Source: Gudongella sp049310905 (GTDB lineage Bacteria; Bacillota; Clostridia; Tissierellales; Tissierellaceae). Taken from it: a stretch of 64,000 bases of DNA. The stretch's first letter is position 1. Every line of letters starts with the position of its first letter. A program made the translations under genes and the position numbers. Location: NCBI RefSeq assembly GCF_049310905.1, contig NZ_JBMEMN010000011.1:6105-70104 (forward strand). The letters are read 5' to 3'. The notes beneath the pieces were generated by a model, which was not told the origin of the DNA, searched no databases, and worked only from the letters and a program-made list of their open reading frames with translations. Of this stretch, positions 52,961 to 61,031 are shown piece after piece.

Positions 52961-53356
52961 ATGAAAAAATTCAACATAACCGTAAACGGTAAAAGCTACG
53001 AAGTGGAAGTTGAGGAAGTAGGTGCACCAGCATCCTCAGCACCAAAGGCAGCAAAAGCTCCAGCATCATCAGCCGCAGCACCTGCACCTAAATCAGCACC
53101 TAAGACAGAAGCAAAACCTGCACCAGTAGCTGCATCAGCAGACCAGGAAGTAGTAGAATCACCAATGCCAGGAAACATCTGGAAAATCCTAGTAAAAGAA
53201 GGGCAGGAAGTAAAAGAAGGAGACGTACTTTTGATACTTGAAGCAATGAAGATGGAAAACGAGATTGTATCACCAAAAGATGGTGTGGTATCAAAGATTG
53301 CAACATCAGAAGGCGCAGCAGTAAACACTGGAGATCAGCTGGTAATCGTGGACTAA
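52961..53356 (+). CDS. mmdC: Biotin carrier subunit of methylmalonyl-CoA decarboxylase
   Basis: 131 residues: short N-terminal strand region (MKKFNITVNGKSYEVEVEE), an Ala/Pro/Lys hinge (about residues 20-60), and the biotinyl domain with the EAMKMEN motif, whose central Lys takes biotin. The PMPGNIWKILVKEGQEVKEG turn completes the fold. It carries CO2 from MmdA to MmdB. CGGAGGAG precedes the ATG. Confidence 0.95.
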   Translation: MKKFNITVNGKSYEVEVEEVGAPASSAPKAAKAPASSAAAPAPKSAPKTEAKPAPVAASADQEVVESPMPGNIWKILVKEGQEVKEGDVLLILEAMKMENEIVSPKDGVVSKIATSEGAAVNTGDQLVIVD

Positions 53357-53381
53357 TCCCTTCAAGAAAGGATGAACTAAG

Positions 53382-54560
53382 ATGTTAATGGAAATATTTG
53401 CAGATTTTTGGTACAACACGGGATTTGCCTTGATGGAATACGGTCATGCGGTCATGCTTTTGATTTCCTTTGTGTTATTGTACCTTGCCATAGCAAAAGG
53501 GTTTGAACCACTGCTGTTAGTGCCGATAGCTTTTGGAATGATGCTGGCCAACCTGCCAGGAGCAAACCTGATGAAAGAACCATTGGTAGAAATAATGAGA
53601 GACCCGGCAACCGGAGACCTTGTTAGCAAGACAAAGGAATACGGAGGAGTTTTATACTACTTATACCTGGGCGTTAAGCTGGGAATATATCCACCTCTTA
53701 TATTCATGGGAGTAGGAGCCATGACTGATTTTGGTCCGCTAATAGCAAATCCTAAATCAGTTTTATTGGGAGCAGCAGCTCAGTTTGGAATCTTTGTTAC
53801 CTTTTTAGGAGCAACACTTTTAGGATTTACTGGACCAGAGGCAGCGAGCATAGGAATAATTGGGGGAGCTGACGGTCCTACAGCACTGTATCTGACTTCT
53901 CAGCTGGCACCACACCTGTTGGGGCCAATAGCAGTGGCAGCCTACTCATATATGGCATTGGTACCAATAATCCAGCCACCGATAATGAAGGCTCTTACTA
54001 CAAAAGAAGAGAGATCAGTAGTAATGGAGCAGTTAAGACCAGTATCCAAGAAGGAAAAGATTATATTCCCGATAGTGGTAACAGTGCTTGTAACACTGAT
54101 ACTGCCATCAGCAGCACCACTTGTTGGTCTGTTGATGATAGGAAACCTGTTCAGGGAAACCGGACTTACAGAGAGACTATCCAAGACAGCTCAGAATGAG
54201 CTTATAAACATAGTAACAATTTTCCTGGGAGTAACAGTCGGAGCTACTGCAAGTGCCGAGAACTTCATGAACTTCCAGACAGTGAGCATAATTGCATTGG
54301 GATTGGTAGCATTTGCAATAGGGACAGCAGTTGGAGTTTTATTTGGAAAGATCATGTACAAGCTTTCTGGGGGAAAGGTAAATCCGCTGATAGGGGCAGC
54401 AGGAGTATCTGCAGTGCCAATGGCAGCCAGAGTAGCCCAGAAGGTAGGACAGGAAGCGAATCCAAAGAACTTCCTTTTAATGCATGCAATGGGACCGAAT
54501 GTAGCAGGAGTAATCGGATCAGCAATAGCGGCAGGTATGCTATTGATGTTCTTCGGATAA
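53382..54560 (+). CDS. mmdB: Na+-translocating methylmalonyl-CoA decarboxylase, membrane (beta) subunit
   Basis: 392 residues, about nine to eleven membrane helices. Diagnostic: GVGAMTDFGPLIANP, the Asp region GIIGGADGPTALYLTSQLAP, and YMALVPIIQPPIMKALTTKE, where the conserved Asp, Asn, Ser and Tyr form the Na+/H+ site; LPSAAPLVGLLMIGN and GPNVAGVIGSAIAAG end the protein. It couples decarboxylation of carboxybiotin to Na+ export. AAAGGATG precedes ATG 53382. Last gene of the operon before a terminator. Confidence 0.96.
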   Translation: MLMEIFADFWYNTGFALMEYGHAVMLLISFVLLYLAIAKGFEPLLLVPIAFGMMLANLPGANLMKEPLVEIMRDPATGDLVSKTKEYGGVLYYLYLGVKLGIYPPLIFMGVGAMTDFGPLIANPKSVLLGAAAQFGIFVTFLGATLLGFTGPEAASIGIIGGADGPTALYLTSQLAPHLLGPIAVAAYSYMALVPIIQPPIMKALTTKEERSVVMEQLRPVSKKEKIIFPIVVTVLVTLILPSAAPLVGLLMIGNLFRETGLTERLSKTAQNELINIVTIFLGVTVGATASAENFMNFQTVSIIALGLVAFAIGTAVGVLFGKIMYKLSGGKVNPLIGAAGVSAVPMAARVAQKVGQEANPKNFLLMHAMGPNVAGVIGSAIAAGMLLMFFG

Positions 54561-54570
54561 AAATCACAGG

Positions 54571-54605
54571 CTCATCCTCACTTGAGGGTGAGTTTGTTTG
54601 TTTTT
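54571..54605 (+). terminator. Rho-independent terminator of the propionate operon
   Basis: CTCATCCTCA (54571-54580) pairs with TGAGGGTGAG (54583-54592, one wobble), followed by TTTGTTTGTTTTTT. Confidence 0.82.
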
Positions 54606-54653
54606 TGCATCAATAGGGTAAAGAGTACCTACAAAAATGTGGGAGGAAAAAAC

Positions 54654-55604
54654 ATGTATTCAGGTTATGTTACAGATGTAGATGGAATAATTGTTGGACA
54701 TGAGGAATCCTTGGAAGGTATGACAGGATGCACTGTAATAATTGCCGAAGAAGGTGCAACCGGAGGTGTAGATGTCAGAGGCTCAGCTCCAGGAACCAGG
54801 GAGACGGACCTGTTCAAGGCGGAAAAGATGGTGGACAAGGTCCATGCAGTAGTCCTGGCGGGAGGATCAGCCTTCGGTTTGGAGGCATCATCAGGAGTAA
54901 TGGACTATCTGGAGGGAAAAGGGGTAGGATTCGATGTAGGTGTAACAAAAGTACCAATTGTTGCATCAGCGGTTATCTTTGATCTTCTTATTGGTGACCC
55001 GAAAATCCGGCCAGATAAAAACATGGGATACAAGGCAGCAATGAATGCCAGTAAAAAAGAGGACAGACAGGGCTCAGTTGGCTGTGGCAAGGGGGCAACT
55101 GTAGGAAAGATACTAGGACCTGACAATGCCATGAAATCCGGGTTAGGGAGCGCTACAGTAAGGGCAGGGAACTTGACTGTAAGTGCAATTGTAATTGTAA
55201 ATAGCTTTGGAGATATATTCCATAAGAATACTCAGATTGCTGGAGTATATGATTACAAGGACAACAAGATGCTGAATACGGAATTCATAATGAAGCAGTC
55301 CACTGAAAGGATCCAGTTTTCAAATACAAATACGACCATTGGAGTTGTGGCAACAAATGCAATACTGACAAAAGCAGAAGGAAACAAGGTTGCGCAAACT
55401 GCACACAACGGACTCGCCAGGACAATAAACCCCGTCCACACAGCAGTAGATGGAGACACTTTATTTGTGATGGCTACGAACAAGGTTCAGGCAGATATAA
55501 ACCTTGTTGCAATGCTTTCCGCTGAAGCAGTTGAAAAAGCGGTTGTAAACGCAGTGCTATCAGCCAGTCCTTATAAAGGTATGAAAACAGCCAATGAAAT
55601 ATAA
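54654..55604 (+). CDS. P1-family peptidase (DmpA/NylC type, N-terminal nucleophile)
   Basis: 316 residues. The family makes itself into two chains by cutting before a Ser/Thr, here probably in NTNTTIGVVATNAILTKAE (about residue 225), which becomes the nucleophile of an aminopeptidase/amidase. Other marks: GVDVRGSAPGTRETDLF, GGSAFGLEASSGVMDYLE and GCGKGATVGK. Substrates vary from D-amino-acid peptides to beta-peptides and aminohexanoate oligomers. ATG 54654 after GGGAGG is preferred; upstream ATGs lie in the terminator. It stands alone. Confidence 0.88.
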   Translation: MYSGYVTDVDGIIVGHEESLEGMTGCTVIIAEEGATGGVDVRGSAPGTRETDLFKAEKMVDKVHAVVLAGGSAFGLEASSGVMDYLEGKGVGFDVGVTKVPIVASAVIFDLLIGDPKIRPDKNMGYKAAMNASKKEDRQGSVGCGKGATVGKILGPDNAMKSGLGSATVRAGNLTVSAIVIVNSFGDIFHKNTQIAGVYDYKDNKMLNTEFIMKQSTERIQFSNTNTTIGVVATNAILTKAEGNKVAQTAHNGLARTINPVHTAVDGDTLFVMATNKVQADINLVAMLSAEAVEKAVVNAVLSASPYKGMKTANEI

Positions 55605-55609
55605 AAACA

Positions 55610-55638
55610 TTGCAATTATTCAATTCAGCTTATATAAT
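55610..55638 (+). promoter_or_regulatory. Sigma-A promoter of the ECF S component-coaX pair
   Basis: TTGCAA (55610-55615), 17-base spacer, TATAAT (55633-55638). Transcription would start near 55646. Confidence 0.7.
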
Positions 55639-55645
55639 GTTAATG

Positions 55646-55740
55646 TTGAAAAAGCTGACATCCATATAGGAGTCGGACTGTAAGAATGTAAACTTGTTAA
55701 ATCGACTGGTATCCACTGGAACCAGAGCGGAGGGATAATA
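55646..55740 (+). other. About 95-nt leader of the ECF transporter gene
   Basis: AGTCG (55671-55675) can pair with CGACT (55703-55707), and TGGT (55707-55710) with ACCA (55721-55724) just ahead of the ribosome site CGGAGGG. It resembles no riboswitch class I can identify. Confidence 0.35.
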
Positions 55741-56490
55741 ATGAAAAGTATGAAACGTTTTGACATCAGAAAATTAACCATTATTGGTGTTCTTGGAGCA
55801 ATCTCCATTGTACTGGGTATGACGCCTCTTGGATTCATACCGGTTGGACCAACTAGAGCAACAATCATGCATATTCCCGTTATCATCGGGGCAATAATAG
55901 AAGGACCGATTGTTGGAGCTCTGGTTGGACTGATATTCGGATTGTTCAGCATATACCAGGCTATAACAGCGCCAACACCAGTTAGCTTTGTATTTCTTAA
56001 CCCCATAGTTTCAGTTCTACCCAGGATTTTAATAGGGATAACTGCTTACTACACCTTCAAAGGTCTGAACAGTCTTGGCTCAAAGAGAACCATCGGTTTA
56101 CTGTATGTTATATGGGCAGCAATTATTATTTATCTTTCAAGGGGAATTTATCTAAGTGTAATTGATTATACGAGCATATGGCCGCTTTTAATGAACGTGG
56201 GTCTACTGATTCTGACAATTGGAATGGTTTACCTGACTGCTGCAAAGTTTAAAGACAAGGCGCTGGATATAGTAATAGCAACAATCGTTGGTACACTGAC
56301 AAACACAGTAGGCGTCCTAACAATGATATATGTATTCTTCGGGGAAAGATTTGTTGAGGCTCTTGGGCAGGATGTTGAAGTTGCCAGAAGAATAATAGTG
56401 GGAATTGGAATAACAAATGGAATTCCCGAATCAATAATCGCAATAATAATCGTAACCAGTGTTGTAAGTGCAGTTAAAAGACGAAGATAG
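55741..56490 (+). CDS. ECF transporter S component, probably for pantothenate (PanT-like)
   Basis: 249 residues with about six helices. The stretch GMTPLGFIPVGPTRATIMHI and the following VIIGAIIEGPIVGALVGLIFGL are typical of energy-coupling-factor substrate-binding subunits of the pantothenate kind. It partners with EcfA/EcfA'/EcfT encoded elsewhere. The next gene, coaX, phosphorylates pantothenate and begins 11 bases later, which supports the substrate guess. GGAGGG precedes ATG 55741. Confidence 0.82.
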   Translation: MKSMKRFDIRKLTIIGVLGAISIVLGMTPLGFIPVGPTRATIMHIPVIIGAIIEGPIVGALVGLIFGLFSIYQAITAPTPVSFVFLNPIVSVLPRILIGITAYYTFKGLNSLGSKRTIGLLYVIWAAIIIYLSRGIYLSVIDYTSIWPLLMNVGLLILTIGMVYLTAAKFKDKALDIVIATIVGTLTNTVGVLTMIYVFFGERFVEALGQDVEVARRIIVGIGITNGIPESIIAIIIVTSVVSAVKRRR

Positions 56491-56501
56491 AGGGTGAGTA
56501 G

Positions 56502-57278
56502 ATGCTACTAGTAATAGATGTGGGAAATACAAATATCGTATTAGGGGCCTATGAGGGTGATAAACTGGTTTATGACTGGAGAATATCAACGGATAAGGAA
56601 AAGACTTCTGATGAGTATGGATTACTTTTTGACCAGATGTTCAAATACAATGGAATAGACGCAAACGATGTTGACGATATAATAATATCCTCTGTTGTGC
56701 CAACACTGATGCACACATTACCTGCAATGAGCAATAGATATTTCAAGAAGGACCCAATTGTCATAGGTCCTGGAGTCAAGACAGGTATGAATATTAAGTA
56801 TGACAATCCAAAGGAAGTCGGAGCCGACAGAATTGTAAATGCAGTGGCTGCCTACGAGAAGTATGGAGGACCAGTCATAATTGTAGACTTTGGTACAGCA
56901 ATTACCTTCTGCTTTGTGAATAAGGAAGGAGAGTACCTGGGTGGAATAATAACACCTGGAATAAAGATCTCATCAGAGGCATTGTTCCTTAGAACAGCAA
57001 AGCTGCCAAAGGTTGAAATACTAAAGCCAGAGAAAGTAATAGGAAAGACTACGATAGCAAGCATCCAGTCGGGACTTGTATACGGATTTGTAGGCATGGT
57101 TGACTCTTTGATTGTAAGGATGATCGAGGAAATGAACCACACCATTGATGAAGTTAAGGTTGTTGCAACAGGAGGCTTCTCCACTTTGATGGCAGGAGAA
57201 AGCAAGTACATCCAATATAACGACAAGTTTCTGACATTGGAAGGATTAAGGATAATATATGAAAGAAACAGTAAGTAG
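56502..57278 (+). CDS. coaX: Type III pantothenate kinase
   Basis: 258 residues, ASKHA fold. First step of coenzyme A synthesis. DVGNTNIVLGAYEGDKL, the GADRIVNAVAAYEKYGGP motif, VDFGTAITFCFV and the C-terminal VVATGGFSTLMA identify CoaX; the family is not feedback-inhibited by CoA. It follows the S component, giving uptake-plus-trapping. AGGGTGAG before ATG 56502. Confidence 0.95.
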   Translation: MLLVIDVGNTNIVLGAYEGDKLVYDWRISTDKEKTSDEYGLLFDQMFKYNGIDANDVDDIIISSVVPTLMHTLPAMSNRYFKKDPIVIGPGVKTGMNIKYDNPKEVGADRIVNAVAAYEKYGGPVIIVDFGTAITFCFVNKEGEYLGGIITPGIKISSEALFLRTAKLPKVEILKPEKVIGKTTIASIQSGLVYGFVGMVDSLIVRMIEEMNHTIDEVKVVATGGFSTLMAGESKYIQYNDKFLTLEGLRIIYERNSK

Positions 57279-57300
57279 CCTGGCTACTTACTTTTGTTTT
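57271..57300 (+). terminator. Terminator overlapping the coaX stop codon
   Basis: GTAAGTAGC (57271-57279) pairs with GCTACTTAC (57283-57291), then TTTTGTTTT; the stop TAG is within the left arm. Confidence 0.85.
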
Positions 57301-57314
57301 ACGAGAGGTGAAGT

Positions 57315-58310
57315 ATGAATATAGGAAATTTTCACATAGAAAACAAATTGATGCTGGCTCCCATGGCAGGGGTTACTGACCTGGCATTTAGAATAATATG
57401 CAAGGAAATGGGAGTAGGACTCACAGTCACAGAGATGGTCAGTGTCAAGGGGATCTATTACAAAGACAAAAAGACAGATAGTCTCACTACTATAGATCCC
57501 AGGGAAAGACCAGTTTCACTTCAGATTTTCGGATCCGAACCTGATATAATGGCTCATGTGGCAAGAGAAAATCTTAATGACAGAAAAGATATAGACTTAA
57601 TTGATATAAACATGGGTTGCCCGGCTCCTAAAATAGTGAAAAATGGTGACGGAAGTGCCTTGATGAAAGATCCGAAACTGGCAGCCAGGTTGATAAAGAG
57701 CGTGGTAGACGCTTCAAATAAGCCAGTAACTGTGAAAATAAGAAAAGGTTGGGACAAAGACTCAATCAACGGGGTAGAGATAGCAAAGATTGCAGAAGAT
57801 TCGGGAGCGGCGGCAGTCACAGTTCATGCAAGGACAAGAGATATGTTCTATTCAGGAGAAGCTGACTGGGATTATATCGCTAGCGTAAAATGTGCCCTTA
57901 AGATTCCTGTAATTGGAAATGGAGATATATTCAAAGCTCAAGATGCACTCCTTATGATGGAAAGGACTGGATGTGACGGTGTGGCAATAGGTAGAGGTGC
58001 AATGGGAAATCCTTGGATATTCAGGCAAATAAACCAATTGCTCGAAGGTAAAAACCCAGATAAGCCGTCACCAGCCGAAGTTCTGGAAACAAGCATAAGG
58101 CATATGAACATGGTGTGCGAGTTCAAGGGAGAAAGAATAGGCGTAAGAGAAATGAGAAAACAACTTGCATGGTATATAAAAGGTATGAAAAATTCTAATG
58201 AAATCAAGAACAGGATCAATACCATGGAGGATAAAAATGAGATAGAGTCATTGCTTAAAGAGTATCTTCAGAATTTGATTGAGGATGATAATCTCCAAGA
58301 AGCTCTGTAA
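57315..58310 (+). CDS. dusB: tRNA-dihydrouridine synthase (DusB type)
   Basis: 331 residues, FMN TIM barrel. LAPMAGVTDLAFRIICKEMG, the QIFGSEPDIM segment, the catalytic-Cys motif DINMGCPAPKIVKNGDGSAL, HARTRDMFYSG and the GIRVxGDI-like IPVIGNGDIF are seen. Reduces uridines in tRNA D-loops. ACGAGAGGTGAAGT precedes ATG 57315. Followed by greA with its own promoter. Confidence 0.95.
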   Translation: MNIGNFHIENKLMLAPMAGVTDLAFRIICKEMGVGLTVTEMVSVKGIYYKDKKTDSLTTIDPRERPVSLQIFGSEPDIMAHVARENLNDRKDIDLIDINMGCPAPKIVKNGDGSALMKDPKLAARLIKSVVDASNKPVTVKIRKGWDKDSINGVEIAKIAEDSGAAAVTVHARTRDMFYSGEADWDYIASVKCALKIPVIGNGDIFKAQDALLMMERTGCDGVAIGRGAMGNPWIFRQINQLLEGKNPDKPSPAEVLETSIRHMNMVCEFKGERIGVREMRKQLAWYIKGMKNSNEIKNRINTMEDKNEIESLLKEYLQNLIEDDNLQEAL

Positions 58311-58313
58311 CAC

Positions 58314-58342
58314 TTGACAAGCTTGTTTTACTTGATTATAAT
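58314..58342 (+). promoter_or_regulatory. Consensus sigma-A promoter of greA-lysS
   Basis: Perfect TTGACA (58314-58319), 17 bases, perfect TATAAT (58337-58342). Confidence 0.9.
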
Positions 58343-58407
58343 ATGTTGCATACAACTAGGAAATTATTGTAATCTATCACACGAAAACGGCATAATAAAG
58401 GGAATAA

Positions 58408-58428
58408 AAGGGGAAACCCTTATTTTTG
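58408..58428 (+). terminator. Terminator-like hairpin in the greA leader
   Basis: AAGGG (58408-58412) pairs with CCCTT (58417-58421), then ATTTTTG. The stem is short; it might act as an attenuator between the promoter and greA. Confidence 0.35.
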
Positions 58429-58449
58429 TTTAATAAAGGAGAGAGTTTA

Positions 58450-58926
58450 ATGGCAGAGAAGGACGTTTTCTTAACACATGCGGGATTGGAAAAACTTGAA
58501 AAGGAATTGGAAGACTCAAAGATAATTAAGAGAAAAGAGATTGCAGAAAGAATTAGAACTGCGCTGGACTTTGGAGACATCAGTGAGAACTCAGAGTACG
58601 ACCAGGCTAAGAACGAGCAAGCTAAGCTTGAGGAGAGAATAGCAAAGATTGAGTCAATCCTAAGGAATGCAAAACTTATTGAGGATGAAGACATCTCAAC
58701 TGAAATAGTTGGAATAGGATCCAAGGTGCTTGTTCTTGATGTGGAATACGACGAAGAAATGGAGTACACTATTGTAGGTTCAGCAGAAGCCAATCCGTAT
58801 GAGGGAAAGATTTCGAATGAATCACCTGTTGGAAAAGCACTTCTAGGAAGCAAAGCTGGAGATACAGTCGATGTACAGGTGCCTGATGGAGTTGTAAAAT
58901 ACCAGATCCAGAAGATCGACCGATAA
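58450..58926 (+). CDS. greA: Transcription elongation factor GreA
   Basis: 158 residues. Coiled-coil hairpin (residues about 10-75) carrying the tip acids in ALDFGDISENSEYDQAKNEQ that trigger RNA cleavage in backtracked polymerase, then a FKBP-like domain ending with SPVGKALLGSKAGDTVDVQVP. ATG 58450 after AAAGGAGAG is preferred over ATG 58426. Typical clostridial greA-lysS pairing, 17 bases apart. Confidence 0.96.
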   Translation: MAEKDVFLTHAGLEKLEKELEDSKIIKRKEIAERIRTALDFGDISENSEYDQAKNEQAKLEERIAKIESILRNAKLIEDEDISTEIVGIGSKVLVLDVEYDEEMEYTIVGSAEANPYEGKISNESPVGKALLGSKAGDTVDVQVPDGVVKYQIQKIDR

Positions 58927-58943
58927 ATTCAAGGAGGTATAAT

Positions 58944-60848
58944 ATGCAAACAGGTGAACAAAGCTTAAATGAAATGCTTCAGATTAGAAGAGAAAAATTG
59001 GCAAAGCTGATAGAAAAAGGCAAGAACCCTTTTCTTATAGAAAAATATGATTATACTCATCATAGTAATGAAATAAGAGATCAGTTTGAAGAACTTGAAG
59101 GCAAGGAAGTATCAATCGCGGGAAGAATAATGTCCAGGAGAGGTCACGGAAAGGTAAGCTTTTTGGACGTCCAGGACAGCGAGGGAAGAATTCAGGTTTT
59201 TGCAAAACAAGATTTGATTGGCCAGGAAGAGTATGAAGACCTTTCATATTTGGACCTGGGAGATATAATCGGAGCAAAGGGAACCATATTCAAGACAAAA
59301 ACAGGCGAGATTTCAGTCAGAGCCACAGAGATTCTGCTACTGACAAAATCACTACAGATACTGCCTGAAAAATTCCATGGTTTAAAAGACCAGGACCTTA
59401 GATACAGACAAAGATATGTTGACCTGATTGTAAATCCTGAAGTTAAGGATACATTTATACTTAGATCAAAGATCATCAAGGCAGTAAGAGAATACCTTGA
59501 TGAAAGAGGATTCCTTGAGGTTGAGACACCGATTCTGAGTACGGTTGCCGGGGGAGCAAATGCAAGACCGTTTGAAACCCACCACAACACGTTGGATATA
59601 GATATGTACATGAGGATTGCAAATGAACTTTACTTGAAGAGACTTATTGTAGGTGGATTCGAGAAAGTATATGAAATGGGGAAAATGTTCAGGAATGAAG
59701 GAATGAGCACTAAGCACAATCCGGAGTTTACAAACATTGAACTATACCAGGCGTATGTAGACTACGAAGAAATGATGAGACTTACAGAGGAACTGTTTGC
59801 ATTTGTTGCAGAAAAGGCTCTTGGAACAACCAAGATAAATTACCAGGGAACAGAGCTGGATCTTACTCCTCCATGGAAGAGAATGGATATGGCGGATGCG
59901 GTAAAAGAATATACCGGAGTAGACTTTTCAAAAATAGACACTGACGAAGAAGCCAGAGAAATTGCAAAGGCAAAGGGTCTGGATGTAGATGAGAATACGA
60001 CAAGAGGCCACATAATATCGGAAATGTTTGAAGAGTTCTGTGAGAAGCATATGATTCAACCGACATTTATTACAGGACACCCAGTGGAAATATCACCATT
60101 GGCAAAGAGAAATCCAGATGATCCAAGAATCACAAATAGATTTGAAGCATTTATTAACACATGGGAGTTGGCAAATGCATTCTCAGAGCTAAACGATCCA
60201 ATTGACCAAAGAGAAAGATTTGAAGAGCAGGTCAAGCAGAAGGAGTCAGGAGATGACGAAGCTCACCCAATGGATACAGACTTTATCAATTCCATTGAAG
60301 TAGGTTTGCCACCAACTGGAGGTTTGGGAATAGGAATTGACAGAATGATAATATTGTACACAGATCAGCCAAGTATAAGGGATATATTGTTGTTCCCTAC
60401 AATGAAGCCGATAGCTGGAGAAGAGACTTCAAATGTAGTAGAAGACCAGGTTGCAGAGACTACAAAAGAGATAGATTTTTCGAAGGTTAAGGTAGAACCA
60501 CTATTTGAGGAATTTGTCGATTTTGAAACCTTCAGCAAGTCAGATTTCCGTGCTGTGAAAGTTCTTAATTGCGAGGAAGTACCTAAGAGCAAAAAACTAT
60601 TGAAATTAACCTTAGATGATGGTTCAGACTCTGAAAGGACTATTTTAAGCGGCATTAGCGAATATTACAAACCAGAGGACCTAATAGGAAAAACGCTGAT
60701 TGCAATCACTAATCTTCCCCCAAGAAAGATGATGGGAATTGATTCTTTCGGGATGGTTATAAGTGCCATCCATGAAGAAGAAGGCGAAGAAAGATTGAAT
60801 CTCTTAATGGTTGACTCACACATTCCAGCAGGAGCAAAACTCTACTAG
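58944..60848 (+). CDS. lysS: Lysyl-tRNA synthetase (class II) fused to a C-terminal Trbp111/EMAPII tRNA-binding domain
   Basis: 634 residues against about 490-500 for normal LysRS. Residues 1-487: anticodon OB-fold (VSIAGRIMSRRGHGKVSFLD) and class II core with FLEVETPIL, YKMFRNEGMSTKHNPEFT-like motif 2 (GKMFRNEGMSTKHNPEFTNI), and GLPPTGGLGIGIDRM as motif 3. Residues about 514-634 match the tRNA-binding domain usually found on bacterial MetRS or as free Trbp111: FSKSDFRAVKVLNCEEVPKS, KLLKLTLDDG, RTILSGISEYYKPEDL, ITNLPPRKMMGIDSFGMV. A charged linker joins them. The reading frame is uninterrupted, so the fusion is real in this sequence. AAGGAGG precedes the ATG. Confidence 0.93.
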   Translation: MQTGEQSLNEMLQIRREKLAKLIEKGKNPFLIEKYDYTHHSNEIRDQFEELEGKEVSIAGRIMSRRGHGKVSFLDVQDSEGRIQVFAKQDLIGQEEYEDLSYLDLGDIIGAKGTIFKTKTGEISVRATEILLLTKSLQILPEKFHGLKDQDLRYRQRYVDLIVNPEVKDTFILRSKIIKAVREYLDERGFLEVETPILSTVAGGANARPFETHHNTLDIDMYMRIANELYLKRLIVGGFEKVYEMGKMFRNEGMSTKHNPEFTNIELYQAYVDYEEMMRLTEELFAFVAEKALGTTKINYQGTELDLTPPWKRMDMADAVKEYTGVDFSKIDTDEEAREIAKAKGLDVDENTTRGHIISEMFEEFCEKHMIQPTFITGHPVEISPLAKRNPDDPRITNRFEAFINTWELANAFSELNDPIDQRERFEEQVKQKESGDDEAHPMDTDFINSIEVGLPPTGGLGIGIDRMIILYTDQPSIRDILLFPTMKPIAGEETSNVVEDQVAETTKEIDFSKVKVEPLFEEFVDFETFSKSDFRAVKVLNCEEVPKSKKLLKLTLDDGSDSERTILSGISEYYKPEDLIGKTLIAITNLPPRKMMGIDSFGMVISAIHEEEGEERLNLLMVDSHIPAGAKLY

Positions 60849-60881
60849 AATATAATTTAACCTAGTAAACTTAAAAGGCTT

Positions 60882-60915
60882 TGTAAGGCATAATTGCTTT
60901 ACAAGGTCTTTGTTT
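60882..60915 (+). terminator. Rho-independent terminator after lysS
   Basis: TTGTAAGGC (60882-60890) pairs with GCTTTACAA (60897-60905, one weak pair); the flanks AAAGGC/GTCTTT extend it and TTGTTTT follows. Confidence 0.75.
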
Positions 60916-61031
60916 TACTTTGTTGTCAAAAATAATACATTGCTTACACTAGCTTTACAGTATACTATCAATATTTATCGTGTAATATATTTGGGTATAG
61001 AAAGTACAAGGCTAAATAAGGAGAAGATACC

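Noticed and set aside
55646..55740. A tetrahydrofolate riboswitch before the ECF S component.
   Set aside because: The conserved GCGTTAAGTG and GGGATGTCGTC-type core elements are missing, and the coaX neighbour points to pantothenate rather than folate.
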